Source: Kitasatospora azatica KCTC 9699
GTDB lineage: Bacteria; Actinomycetota; Actinomycetes; Streptomycetales; Streptomycetaceae
Length of the DNA: 64,000 bases
NCBI RefSeq assembly: GCF_000744785.1
Contig: NZ_JQMO01000003.1
Span: 5,394,001 to 5,458,000 of the forward strand
Direction of reading: 5' to 3'
Part shown: positions 33,627 through 42,446 of the stretch, in pieces
Numbering within the stretch: position 1 is the stretch's first letter
Layout: the number at the start of each line of letters is the position of its first letter
Translations under genes and position numbers: made by a program
The notes under the pieces: generated by a model
Databases searched by the model: none
What the model was told of the DNA's origin: nothing
The model's input: only the letters and a program-made list of their open reading frames with translations

Positions 33627-34828
33627 TCGGCACGCTCGAATGCCTGGCCGGCACGATCGCACTGGGCGGCGCCGGCCACCGGGCCTGGCTCTGGCGCGGC
33701 CACCAGCTGCGCGCGGGCGGCTTCTCGCTGATCGCCTTCGCGGTCACCATCGGCCTCGCCCAGGCGGCGCTGTCGCTCGCCGGCTCCGGGGTCGCGCCCG
33801 CCACCGGCTCCGCGCTGCTGCTGCTGGGCAGTGAACTCAAGCTCGCCGCAGGCGGCTTCCTGGTGCTGATGGCCTTCGTGCTCGGTTCGCCGGACCGGCG
33901 CGGCCGCCGGGTCCAGTGGCAGGCCGCCGGCTCCGCGCTGGTGATGCTCGCCGACGCCGCGCTCTACGGGGTCGCCGGAGTGACCCCGGTCGGTGCCACG
34001 CTCACCGTCGCGCCGGGCGGGCGGCTCGCGCTGGCCGCGTTCCTCCTGCTGCTCACGGCACACAGCGCCTGGTGCGTCGGGCTGTTCACCCTCGTGGTGC
34101 GCCGCGCCGCGCGCGGTCTCGATCCCGGGCCGCTGCGCACCGGGCTGCGCCTGGTGGTGGCCGGCGGGGTGTGCGGCCTGATCTGGATCGCCTCCGGCCT
34201 GGTGCCGCTGGTGGTCGGCCTGCGCACCGGCCGGCAGGACTGCGGGGAGGACTGGTTCTCCGCACCGGTCGCGGTGCTCGCGCTGACCCTGGGCCTCGGC
34301 GGGGCCTCGCTGACGGCCCTGGAGAGTCGGCTGACCGGGCCGGTGCGTCAGCTGCGGGCCCGGCGCAGCTACCGGCGGATCGGCCCGCTCTGGTCGGCGC
34401 TGCACGCCGTCCGTCCCGAGATCGCGCTGGAGCCGCCGATCAGCGGGATCGGGCTGTGGGGGAACACCGAGTTCGCGCTCTACCGGCGGGTGATCGAGAT
34501 CCGCGACGGGCAGCTGTGGCTGCGCGCCCATCTGCACCCGCAGGTGCCGCAGTGGGCCGCCGCGGCCTGTGGCAGCGAGACGGGGGAGCGGCGGCGGGCG
34601 GCGACGGTGGAGGCCGCCGTGCTGGCGGCCGCGCTGGAGGCCGCGGCGGTGGGCCACCGGTACCCGCGCGCGCTGGCCGAGGGGTACGTCCCGCCGGCGG
34701 TGCCGGCCGATCTGGACACCGAGACGGCCTGGTTGGTGATGGTCTCCGAGGAGTTCACCGGCTCCCGGGTGGTGGCGGAGATCCGGCAGCGGGTGCGGTC
34801 GGAACTGGCGCTGCCGGACAGACCCTAG
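33623..34828 (+). CDS. MAB_1171c-like (DUF6545) multi-pass membrane protein
   Basis: 401 residues: about seven membrane helices in the first 240 residues, then a cytoplasmic helical domain (ARRSYRRIGPLWSALHAVRPEIAL, FALYRRVIEIRDGQLWLR). This layout matches the MAB_1171c/DUF6545 family, which is linked to ImmA/IrrE-like genes in actinobacteria. It starts within the preceding stop codon. Function unknown. A long hairpin ends the operon. Confidence 0.75.
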   Translation: MIGTLECLAGTIALGGAGHRAWLWRGHQLRAGGFSLIAFAVTIGLAQAALSLAGSGVAPATGSALLLLGSELKLAAGGFLVLMAFVLGSPDRRGRRVQWQAAGSALVMLADAALYGVAGVTPVGATLTVAPGGRLALAAFLLLLTAHSAWCVGLFTLVVRRAARGLDPGPLRTGLRLVVAGGVCGLIWIASGLVPLVVGLRTGRQDCGEDWFSAPVAVLALTLGLGGASLTALESRLTGPVRQLRARRSYRRIGPLWSALHAVRPEIALEPPISGIGLWGNTEFALYRRVIEIRDGQLWLRAHLHPQVPQWAAAACGSETGERRRAATVEAAVLAAALEAAAVGHRYPRALAEGYVPPAVPADLDTETAWLVMVSEEFTGSRVVAEIRQRVRSELALPDRP

Positions 34829-34833
34829 GGGCA

Positions 34834-34872
34834 GGCCAGGTCGCGCGGTGGAGTCCACCGCGCGACCTGGCC
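34834..34872. terminator. Bidirectional hairpin terminator
   Basis: Perfect 19-bp inverted repeat (34834-34852 with 34854-34872), between the convergent membrane-protein and Xaa-Pro aminopeptidase genes. Confidence 0.85.
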
Positions 34873-34914
34873 GCAGCTTGGTGCCTGCCTGTGCGCCGGG
34901 TTGTCCGCCTGCCG

Positions 34915-36363
34915 TCAGCCGAGCAGCCTGCCCATCCACTCCTCGATCCCCGCCACCGTCCGCGGCAGCGCGCCCGACATCAGCCGGGCCCCGTCCTCGG
35001 TGATCACCAGGTCGTCCTCGATCCGCACCCCGATCCCGCGCAGCTCCAGCGGCAGCGTCTCGTCGTCGGGCTGCAGGTAGAGGCCGGGCTCGACGGTCAG
35101 CACCTGGCCGACCTCCAGCACGCCGTCCAGGTAGGTCTCGCTGCGGGCCTTGGCGCAGTCGTGCACGTCGAGCCCGAGCATGTGGCCGCTGCTGCACAGG
35201 GTGTAGCGCCGGTAGAGGCCGCTGTCCTCGCGGATCGCCTCCTCGGCGGAGATCCGCAGCACGCCCCAGTCGGCCAGGCCCTCGGCGATGACGCGCATGC
35301 CGGCGCGGTGGAAGTCGCGGAAGCTGGCGCCGGGGCGCAGCGCGGCGATGCCGGCGTCCTGGGCGGCGAGGACGAGCTCGTAGACGTCGCGCTGGACGGG
35401 GGAGAAGGTGCCGCTCAGCGGGAGGGTGCGGGTGATGTCGGCGGTGTAGAGGGTGTCGGTCTCGACACCGGCGTCGAGCAGCAGGAGCTGCGAGGGGTCG
35501 AGCGCGCCGTCGTTGCGGATCCAGTGCAGCACGTCGGCGTGTGCGCCGGAGGCGGCGATGGTCTCGTAGCCCGTCCCGTTGCCCTCGGCCCGGGCCCGCA
35601 GGTTGAAGACGCCCTCGATCCAGCGCTCGCCGCGCGGGTGGCGCAGGGCGGCGGGCAGTGCCCGGACGACGTCCTCGAAGCCGAGCGTGGTGTGGTCGAC
35701 GGCCAGCTGCAGCTGCTCGACCTCCCAGGCGTCCTTGACCAGGCGCAGCTCGCTGAGCACGGTGGAGAGCCCGTCGGTCAGCTGCAGCAGCGAGTCGACC
35801 AGCGGGTCGACGCCGGCCAGCAGCCGTACCCCGCCGGACGGCTGACTGGCCGTCAGCAGCTTCTCCAGGCCGTCCAGGTGCTCCACCCGCAGGCCGGTCA
35901 GCTGGGCGGCCTCGGTCAGGTCGGGGCGGCGGCCGACCCAGAACTCGCCGTACCGGCGGTCGCGGTAGAACTCGGCGCTGGAGCCGTCGCGCGGGGAGCG
36001 GGGACGCAGGTAGAGCACCGGCTCGTGACTCTCGCTGCCGGTCGGCTCCAGCACCAGGACGTGGCCGACCTGGTCCTCGCCGGTCAGGCCGGTGAGCCAG
36101 GTGAAGGCGCTGTGCGGGCGGAACCGGTAGTCGCAGTCGTTGCTGCGCACCTTGAGTTGGCCGGCGGGGACCACCAGGCGCTCGCCGGGGAAGGCGGCGG
36201 AGAGTTTGGCGCGGCGGGCCGGCATGACGTCGTGGCCGGCGACCCGGTCGGTGGCGGGGATGGGGGTGGCGGTCCAGGCGGTGCCCATGAAGGTGGCCAG
36301 GGCGGGGGAGACCGGGAGGTCGTGGCTTCCGGTGTTGAGCGGGGCGGGCTGGGAGGAGGTCAA
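34915..36363 (-). CDS. Xaa-Pro aminopeptidase (aminopeptidase P, M24B)
   Basis: Releases the N-terminal residue before proline in peptides; probably cytosolic since there is no signal sequence. 482 residues from TTG 36363, which has AGGAG 7 nt upstream. The dinuclear metal ligands are all present: Asp297 and Asp309 (LLLDAG, TADITRT), His394 (SSGHMLGLD), Glu425 (TVEPG) and Glu449 (RIED). It is divergent from the peptide ABC importer and shares the intergenic region that holds operator D, so both are probably controlled together. Confidence 0.93.
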   Translation of the reverse strand: MTSSQPAPLNTGSHDLPVSPALATFMGTAWTATPIPATDRVAGHDVMPARRAKLSAAFPGERLVVPAGQLKVRSNDCDYRFRPHSAFTWLTGLTGEDQVGHVLVLEPTGSESHEPVLYLRPRSPRDGSSAEFYRDRRYGEFWVGRRPDLTEAAQLTGLRVEHLDGLEKLLTASQPSGGVRLLAGVDPLVDSLLQLTDGLSTVLSELRLVKDAWEVEQLQLAVDHTTLGFEDVVRALPAALRHPRGERWIEGVFNLRARAEGNGTGYETIAASGAHADVLHWIRNDGALDPSQLLLLDAGVETDTLYTADITRTLPLSGTFSPVQRDVYELVLAAQDAGIAALRPGASFRDFHRAGMRVIAEGLADWGVLRISAEEAIREDSGLYRRYTLCSSGHMLGLDVHDCAKARSETYLDGVLEVGQVLTVEPGLYLQPDDETLPLELRGIGVRIEDDLVITEDGARLMSGALPRTVAGIEEWMGRLLG

Positions 36364-36455
36364 GTGGGGTCTCCTGAGCTGCGGGGATGTCCGTGGGTGC
36401 AAAGGGAGTTGACGGTCCGTTCGGACACAGCTGGATAACGGGCCGGCACATCCCT

Positions 36456-36493
36456 TGCTAGTGCAATTTCACATTACTATGTTACGGGTCACA
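36456..36493 (+). promoter_or_regulatory. Promoter and operator site D (peptide importer / Xaa-Pro aminopeptidase)
   Basis: Possible -35 TTGCTA (36456-36461), 17-bp spacer and -10 TATGTT (36479-36484). The spacer begins with dyad GTGCAATTTCAC (36462-36473); a degenerate copy GTTACGGGTCAC lies at 36482-36493, exactly 20 bp further on the same face. Divergent genes on both sides could be served. Confidence 0.6.
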
Positions 36494-36542
36494 TCTTAGA
36501 AGCAGCTCGTTGAAGCAGCCAGCCCTAGTGCGGAGTTGTCCC

Positions 36543-38282
36543 ATGACCAGGCGTACCCATGCTGCCCTCGCCGCGGCGATCGCAGCGGCACTGACCCTCG
36601 GCCTCGGAGCGTGTTCCAGCAGTAAGAGCGACAGCGGCACCAGCGGTGACGGCAAGGGCATCACCACCGAGGGCAACGGGATCATCGGCGGCACCCCGGT
36701 CAAGGGCGGCACCCTGCACATCCTGTCCAACCAGGACTTCTCCCAGCTCGACCCGACCCGCAACTGGGTCGAGCCCGAGATGGACTTCGGCCTGCGCACC
36801 CTCTACCGCACGCTCACCACCTTCAAGGCGGCGCCCGGCAAGGAGGGGCTGGAGATCGTCCCGGACCTGGCCACCGACCTCGGCACCTCCGGCGACGGCG
36901 GCAAGACCTGGACCTTCCACCTCAAGGACGGCCTCAAGTACGAGGACGGCTCCCCGATCGTCGCCGACGACATCAAGTACGACGTCGAGCGCTCCTTCTC
37001 CGCCGAGCTGCCCGGTGGCCCGGACTACGCCAAGCAGTACCTCAACGCCCCGGCCGGCTACGCCGGACCGCTCAAGGGCGAGCGCCTGGGCAAGGAGGCG
37101 ATCGAGGTGCCGGACGCCAAGACCATCGTCTTCCACCTCAAGCGCCCGGTGGCCGAGTTCGGCTACACCGCCACGCTGCCCACCTTCGCGCCGGTCCCGA
37201 TCGCCAAGGAGGCCGGCGCCCAGTACAGCAACCACCCGTTCTCCTCCGGCCCGTACAAGATCGAGACCTACGACCGGGGCAAGCAGCTGGTGCTGGTCCG
37301 CAACACCAACTGGGAGCAGAGCTCCGACACGGTCCGCAAGGCCTACCCGGACAAGATCGTGGTGGACCAGTCGCTGGGCGGCTCCGGCATCGCCGACCGC
37401 CTGATCGCCAACCAGGGCGAGGACCAGAGCGCCATCATGTACGCCGACCTGACGGCTTCCAAGGTCCCCGACGTGATCACCAACCCGGCGGCCAAGGCGC
37501 GCCTGGTCAGTGAGAACGAGGGCTGCACCGCGATGCTGACCTTCGACACCAGCAAGGCGCCCTTCGACAACAAGAACCTGCGCCTGGCGGTCGAGTACGC
37601 GATCGACAAGGAGGCCTTCCAGTCCTCGGTGGGCGGCCCGGCACTGGCCGACCTGGCCACCACCTTCCTGCCGCCCGAGTTGACCGGCGGCACCTCGGTG
37701 GACCACTTCAAGATCCCGGCCGGCGGTGACCTGGACAAGGCCAAGCAGTACCTGCAGCAGGCCGGCCTCTCCGGCGCGATCAACACCGAGATCACCGTCT
37801 CCAACGGCGCCAAGGCCCAGGCCGAGGCGATCCAGGCCTCGCTGGCCAAGATCAACGTCAACGTCACCATCAACGCGCTGGACGCCAGCGTGGTCAACTC
37901 GGTGCTCGGCGACAAGAGCAAGCAGACCGGCCTGTCGATCAGCGGCTGGTGCCCGGACTACCCCTCCGGCGCCACCTTCCTGCCGATGCTCTTCGACAGC
38001 CGGATCATCACCGACACCGGCAACCAGGGCAACAAGTCCCGGTTCAAGGACCCGTCGGTGGACGCCGAGATGGACCGGATCGCCACCCTGAGCGACGTCA
38101 ACGCCGCCGGCCAGGCCTGGCTCGCGCTGGACGCCAAGATCATGGACGCGGCCCCGGCCGTCCCGCTGACCTGGCAGAAGAAGCCGCTGCTGGTCGGTTC
38201 CAACATCGCCGGCGCCTTCGCCAGCCCGATCTGGTCGGCCCAGATCGACTACGCCACGGTCGGCCTCAAGTCCGTCAAGTAG
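36543..38282 (+). CDS. Peptide ABC transporter substrate-binding lipoprotein
   Basis: Family 5 extracellular solute-binding protein (DppA/OppA type), 579 residues. Signal peptide with lipobox LGAC (Cys24). Family motifs include LDPTRNWVEPEMDFG, YEDGSPIVADDIKYDVER and KAPFDNKNLRLAVEYAID. It binds peptides outside the membrane and delivers them to the permeases encoded next. ATG 36543 has GGAG about 6 nt upstream; a TTG at 36510 would add an implausible N-terminus before the signal peptide. First gene of the importer operon under operator D. Confidence 0.94.
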   Translation: MTRRTHAALAAAIAAALTLGLGACSSSKSDSGTSGDGKGITTEGNGIIGGTPVKGGTLHILSNQDFSQLDPTRNWVEPEMDFGLRTLYRTLTTFKAAPGKEGLEIVPDLATDLGTSGDGGKTWTFHLKDGLKYEDGSPIVADDIKYDVERSFSAELPGGPDYAKQYLNAPAGYAGPLKGERLGKEAIEVPDAKTIVFHLKRPVAEFGYTATLPTFAPVPIAKEAGAQYSNHPFSSGPYKIETYDRGKQLVLVRNTNWEQSSDTVRKAYPDKIVVDQSLGGSGIADRLIANQGEDQSAIMYADLTASKVPDVITNPAAKARLVSENEGCTAMLTFDTSKAPFDNKNLRLAVEYAIDKEAFQSSVGGPALADLATTFLPPELTGGTSVDHFKIPAGGDLDKAKQYLQQAGLSGAINTEITVSNGAKAQAEAIQASLAKINVNVTINALDASVVNSVLGDKSKQTGLSISGWCPDYPSGATFLPMLFDSRIITDTGNQGNKSRFKDPSVDAEMDRIATLSDVNAAGQAWLALDAKIMDAAPAVPLTWQKKPLLVGSNIAGAFASPIWSAQIDYATVGLKSVK

Positions 38283-38295
38283 CAAGGACCGCAAG

Positions 38296-39246
38296 GTGAC
38301 TACCACCGTTCCTGCTACGCGGGAGCCGACCGTGCGCCAGGCGGAGGCCCCGGCCTCGCCCTGGCGCACGGCATGGCGCCGACTGCGGCGCCGGCCGATC
38401 GCGCTGGTCGGCCTCGGCATCATCGTCTTCTTCGTCCTGGCCGCGGCGCTCGCCCCGGTGCTCACGTCGATCTCCGGCTACGGGCCGACCGACACCGACA
38501 AGCACGCCATCGACCCGTACCTGGCTGGGCTGCCGCGCGGCAGCCTCGGCGGGATCAGTGCGAAGCACTGGCTGGGCGTGGAGCCCATGCTGGGCCACGA
38601 CATCTTCGCCCGACTGCTCTACGGCGCCCGGATCTCGCTGCTGGTGGCCTTCAGCGCCGCCGCGCTGATCACCCTGGTCGGCGTCGCCCTCGGCGTGCTG
38701 GCCGGCTACTTCGGCGGCCGGGTCGACGGCGTGATCAGCCGGTTCATGGACATCATGATGTCCTTCCCGAGCCTGATCTTCATGATCGCGCTGCTCTCGG
38801 TCGTCAAGGACGTCAACCGGGTGGTGCTGCTGATCATCGTGATGTCGGTCTTCACCTGGCCGTACATCGCCCGGGTGATCCGGGGTCAGACGATCTCGCT
38901 CAAGCACCGCGAGTACGTGGAGGCGGCCCGGGCCAGCGGCACCGGCAGCCTGCGGATCCTGCTCACCGAGATCCTGCCCAACCTGACCAGCACGATCATC
39001 GTCTACGTCACCCTCGCCATTCCGGGCCTGATCGGCTCCGAGGCCGGGCTGACCTACCTCGGCGTCGGGGTGCGCCCGCCGACCCCGTCCTGGGGGCAGA
39101 TGATCACCGACTCCTCGCTGTACTACAAGGTCGACCCGATGTTCTTCGTGCTGCCCTGCGCCTGCCTCTTCCTGGTGGTGCTGGCCTTCACCCTGCTGGG
39201 CGACGCGCTGCGCGACGCCCTGGACCCGAAGGGCGGCAACGGATGA
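38296..39246 (+). CDS. Peptide ABC transporter permease (DppC type)
   Basis: 316 residues. N-terminal cytoplasmic segment, one helix, a periplasmic loop, then five helices with the EAA motif EYVEAARASGTGSLRILLTE. DppC-type features include LGVEPMLGHDIFARLLYGAR. The gene starts 13 bp after the binding protein gene and overlaps the second permease gene (ATGA). The order binding protein-DppC-DppB is inverted compared with the common DppB-DppC order. Confidence 0.93.
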   Translation: MTTTVPATREPTVRQAEAPASPWRTAWRRLRRRPIALVGLGIIVFFVLAAALAPVLTSISGYGPTDTDKHAIDPYLAGLPRGSLGGISAKHWLGVEPMLGHDIFARLLYGARISLLVAFSAAALITLVGVALGVLAGYFGGRVDGVISRFMDIMMSFPSLIFMIALLSVVKDVNRVVLLIIVMSVFTWPYIARVIRGQTISLKHREYVEAARASGTGSLRILLTEILPNLTSTIIVYVTLAIPGLIGSEAGLTYLGVGVRPPTPSWGQMITDSSLYYKVDPMFFVLPCACLFLVVLAFTLLGDALRDALDPKGGNG

Positions 39247-40232
39247 CCGCCTTCCTCACCCGGCGGCTCCTCGGCATCGCCGTCACCCTGCTGGTGATCT
39301 GCGCGGTCACCTTCGCCATCTTCTACCTGCTGCCCAACGACCCCGCCCAGCAGTTCTGCGGCAAGGACTGCACGCCGGACCAGGTCGCGCTGGTGCGCCG
39401 GCAGATGGGCCTGGACGCGCCGCTGGCGGTGCAGTTCGGCCGCTACGTGGTGGCGATCTTCGCCGGGCGGACCATGGGCGCCGGCAACTACGCGGTGGCC
39501 TGCCACTTCCCCTGCTTCGGCTACTCCTTCCAGAGCGGGCGCCCGGTCTGGGACCTGATGATGGACCGGTTCCCGGCCAGCTTCTCGCTGGCGATCGGCT
39601 CGGCCGTACTGTGGCTGCTGCTGGGCCTGCTGGCCGGCGTCGTCTCGGCGCTGCGCAAGAACAGCTGGGTGGACCGCACGCTGATGATCGGTACCATCGG
39701 GGCGGCCGCGCTGCCGGTGTACTTCACCGCGATGATGCTGGTCTACCTCACGGTCACCGTGCTGGGCCTGATCCCGTACCCCCGGTACATCGACTTCAGT
39801 GACGATCCGGTGGCCTGGGCGCAGAACCTGCTGCTGCCCTGGATCACCCTGGCGCTGGCCACGGCCGCGCTGTACGCCCGGATGACCCGCAGTTCGGTGA
39901 TCGAGACGCTCGGCGAGCCGTTCGTGCGCACCGCCCGGGCCAAGGGACTTCGCGAGCGCCGGGTGGTCGGCAAGCACGGGCTGCGCCCCGCGCTGACCGC
40001 GGTGGTCACCATGCTCGGCATGGACCTCGGCGGCCTGCTGGCCGGCGCGGTGATCACCGAGCAGCTGTTCGGCCTGCCGGGCGTCGGCAAGCTCTTCGCC
40101 GACTCGCTCAACAAGTCCGACCAGCCGGTGGTCATGGGCATCACGCTGCTGGCCTCCTTCTTCATCGTCAGCTCCAACCTGGTCGTGGACGTCCTCTACG
40201 CCTGGATCGACCCGAGGGCGAGGCTGTCGTGA
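39243..40232 (+). CDS. Peptide ABC transporter permease (DppB type)
   Basis: 329 residues with six membrane helices. DppB-type N-terminus (MTAFLTRRLLGIAVTLLVIC, then FYLLPNDPA) and EAA motif PFVRTARAKGLRERRVVGKH. Four Cys near the first periplasmic loop (FCGKDC, ACHFPC) could form disulfides. It overlaps genes on both sides by 4 bp. Confidence 0.93.
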   Translation: MTAFLTRRLLGIAVTLLVICAVTFAIFYLLPNDPAQQFCGKDCTPDQVALVRRQMGLDAPLAVQFGRYVVAIFAGRTMGAGNYAVACHFPCFGYSFQSGRPVWDLMMDRFPASFSLAIGSAVLWLLLGLLAGVVSALRKNSWVDRTLMIGTIGAAALPVYFTAMMLVYLTVTVLGLIPYPRYIDFSDDPVAWAQNLLLPWITLALATAALYARMTRSSVIETLGEPFVRTARAKGLRERRVVGKHGLRPALTAVVTMLGMDLGGLLAGAVITEQLFGLPGVGKLFADSLNKSDQPVVMGITLLASFFIVSSNLVVDVLYAWIDPRARLS

Positions 40233-41203
40233 CCCTCCTCGAAGTCCGCGATCTCGCGGTCGAGTTCAACACCTCGGACGGGCCGGTCCAGGCCGTCAAG
40301 GGGATCGACTTCACGGTCGACCGGGGCCAGGTGCTCGGCCTGGTCGGCGAGTCGGGCTCCGGCAAGTCGGTCACCTCGATGGCCGTCATGGGCCTGCACC
40401 GGGGTGCGAAGGTCAGCGGATCGGTGAAGCTGAACGGCACCGAGCTGATCGGCGCCGACCCGGAGGCGGTGCGCAGGCTGCGCGGCCGCCGGATCGCGAT
40501 GGTCTTCCAGGACGCGCTGACCGCACTGCACCCGTACTTCACCATCGGCGACCAGATCGCCGAGGCGCACCGCGAGCACTTCGGCAGCAGCCGCAAGCAG
40601 GCCCGGGCGCGCGCGGTCGAGGTGCTCGGCGAGGTCGGCATCCCCGAACCGGCCCGCCGCGCGGGGGAGTACCCGCACCAGTTCTCCGGCGGCATGCGCC
40701 AGCGCGCGATGATCGCGCTCGCGCTGTCCTGCGAACCAGAACTGGTGATCGCCGACGAGCCGACCACCGCACTCGACGTCACCGTCCAGGCGCAGGTCCT
40801 GGACCTGCTGGTGAAGCTCAAGGAGGACCGCGGGCTCGGCATCGTGCTGATCACCCACGACCTCGGCGTGATCGCCCGGGTGGCCGACCAGGTGCTGGTC
40901 ATGTACGGCGGCGCGGCGGTCGAACAGAGCGGCGCGGACGAGCTGTTCGCCAGTCCACGGCACCCCTACACCCGCGGCCTGCTGGACTCGCTGCCCCGGC
41001 TGGACGCCGAGGGAGAGGCGCTGCGGGCGATCCCCGGCACCCCGCCCTCGCTGCTCTCGCCGCCGCCCGGCTGCGCCTTCCAGCCGCGCTGCGCGGCGTA
41101 CGCGGCCGACCCCGAGGAGGCCTGCACGGCGGGCCGTCCCGCGCTGCGGCTGGTCACCACCGGCCACCGCAGCGCCTGCGTCAAGGAAGAGGTGACGGTG
41201 TGA
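40229..41203 (+). CDS. Peptide ABC transporter ATP-binding protein (DppD type)
   Basis: 324 residues. Walker A GESGSGKS, signature FSGGMRQR, Walker B LVIADEPTTALD, H-loop ITHDLG. The C-terminal oligopeptide extension has the usual Cys cluster (GCAFQPRCAAY ... EACTAG). First of two ATPases of the importer; overlaps its neighbours. Confidence 0.95.
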   Translation: MTLLEVRDLAVEFNTSDGPVQAVKGIDFTVDRGQVLGLVGESGSGKSVTSMAVMGLHRGAKVSGSVKLNGTELIGADPEAVRRLRGRRIAMVFQDALTALHPYFTIGDQIAEAHREHFGSSRKQARARAVEVLGEVGIPEPARRAGEYPHQFSGGMRQRAMIALALSCEPELVIADEPTTALDVTVQAQVLDLLVKLKEDRGLGIVLITHDLGVIARVADQVLVMYGGAAVEQSGADELFASPRHPYTRGLLDSLPRLDAEGEALRAIPGTPPSLLSPPPGCAFQPRCAAYAADPEEACTAGRPALRLVTTGHRSACVKEEVTV

Positions 41204-42177
41204 CGGCACCGATTCTGACCGCCCGCGACCTGGGGATGACCTTCCCCGGCCGACGGGGCGGGCTGCACCGCAGTCCCGGGGTCAAGGCCGTGGACGGGGT
41301 CAGCCTCGAGGTGCGGGCCGGGGAGACGCTCGGCCTGGTGGGCGAGTCCGGCTGCGGCAAGTCCACCACCGGGCGGATGCTGGTGCGGCTGCTCGACCCG
41401 ACGGCGGGCCGGGTGGACTTCCAGGGCCAGGACATCACCCGGCTCGGACAGCGCGAACTGCGGCCGCTGCGCAGCAGGTTCCAGATCATCTTCCAGGACC
41501 CGTTCGCCTCGCTGAACCCGCGGCAGAACGTCCAGCAGATCATCGGCGCCCCGCTGCGCGCGCAGGGCGTGGGCGCCGAGCAGATCCGCCGCGAGGTGCG
41601 CGAGCTGGTCGACCTGGTCGGCCTGGCGCCCGAGCACCTGGAGCGCTATCCCCACCAGTTCTCCGGCGGCCAGGCCCAACGCATCGGCATCGCCAGGGCG
41701 TTGGCCACCCGGCCGGAGCTGGTGGTGGCCGACGAGCCGGTGTCCGCGCTGGACGTCTCGATCCAGGCGCAGATCGTCGGCCTGCTGGAGCGGCTGCAGC
41801 GCGAACTGGGCGTCGCCTACGTCTTCATCGCGCACGACCTGGCGGTGGTGAAACACATCAGCCACCGGGTCGCCGTGATGTACCTGGGCCGGATCGTCGA
41901 GATCGGCGAGAAGGCGCAGGTGTACGCCGACCCGGCGCACCCGTACACCAAGGCCCTGCTGTCCGCCGTGCCGCTGCCCGATCCGGCGGCCGAGCGGGCC
42001 AGGGAACGGATCGTGCTGCTCGGCGACCCGCCGAGCCCCGCGAACCCGCCCAGCGGATGCACCTTCCATCCCCGGTGCCCCAAGGCCCAGGCGGTCTGCC
42101 GCAGCGAGGCACCCTTGCTGCGGCTGACCGCCGGACCGGGCGAGCGGCAGGTCGCCTGCCACTTCCCGGAGAGCTGA
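41200..42177 (+). CDS. Peptide ABC transporter ATP-binding protein (DppF type)
   Basis: 325 residues. Walker A GESGCGKST, Q-loop IFQDPFASLNPRQ, signature FSGGQAQR, Walker B LVVADEPVSALD, and C-terminal Cys motif GCTFHPRCPKAQAVC. Completes a five-gene dipeptide/oligopeptide importer. A terminator-like hairpin in the next gap precedes the alpha-galactosidase gene. Confidence 0.95.
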   Translation: MTAPILTARDLGMTFPGRRGGLHRSPGVKAVDGVSLEVRAGETLGLVGESGCGKSTTGRMLVRLLDPTAGRVDFQGQDITRLGQRELRPLRSRFQIIFQDPFASLNPRQNVQQIIGAPLRAQGVGAEQIRREVRELVDLVGLAPEHLERYPHQFSGGQAQRIGIARALATRPELVVADEPVSALDVSIQAQIVGLLERLQRELGVAYVFIAHDLAVVKHISHRVAVMYLGRIVEIGEKAQVYADPAHPYTKALLSAVPLPDPAAERARERIVLLGDPPSPANPPSGCTFHPRCPKAQAVCRSEAPLLRLTAGPGERQVACHFPES

Positions 42178-42371
42178 CCGCGGACCCGGCCCGCAGCGCC
42201 GCCGCGTTTGGCCCAGCAGGCCGGGTCCGTGCCGGCCGCGACGCCGGCAGCCGGTCTGACCCTGCCGGTGATCGCCGCCGCGCAGGCCGTCGCCGCCTCG
42301 ACCACCTCCGCCGGCGCCGCCGCCACGGCGACCCGCACCTGTGCGGGTCCGCTGCGGCGGCAGCCACGACT

Positions 42372-42419
42372 CCCGGCCGGGCGCAGTGGGGAACCCTGCG
42401 AGGACTGCGCCCGGCCGGG
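42372..42419 (+). terminator. Hairpin between importer and alpha-galactosidase genes
   Basis: Perfect 15-bp stem (42372-42386 with 42405-42419) and 18-nt loop. Without a T tract it could be a terminator or an attenuator lowering alpha-galactosidase expression. Nothing else is recognisable in the 269-bp gap. Confidence 0.65.
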
Positions 42420-42446
42420 TTCCACCCAGACGAAAGGCAGAACCCC

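Noticed and set aside
33251-36451. Minus-strand open frame of over 1000 codons
   Set aside because: It runs opposite the MAB_1171c-like gene and in a different frame over the Xaa-Pro aminopeptidase gene; composition is biased and no domain is recognisable.
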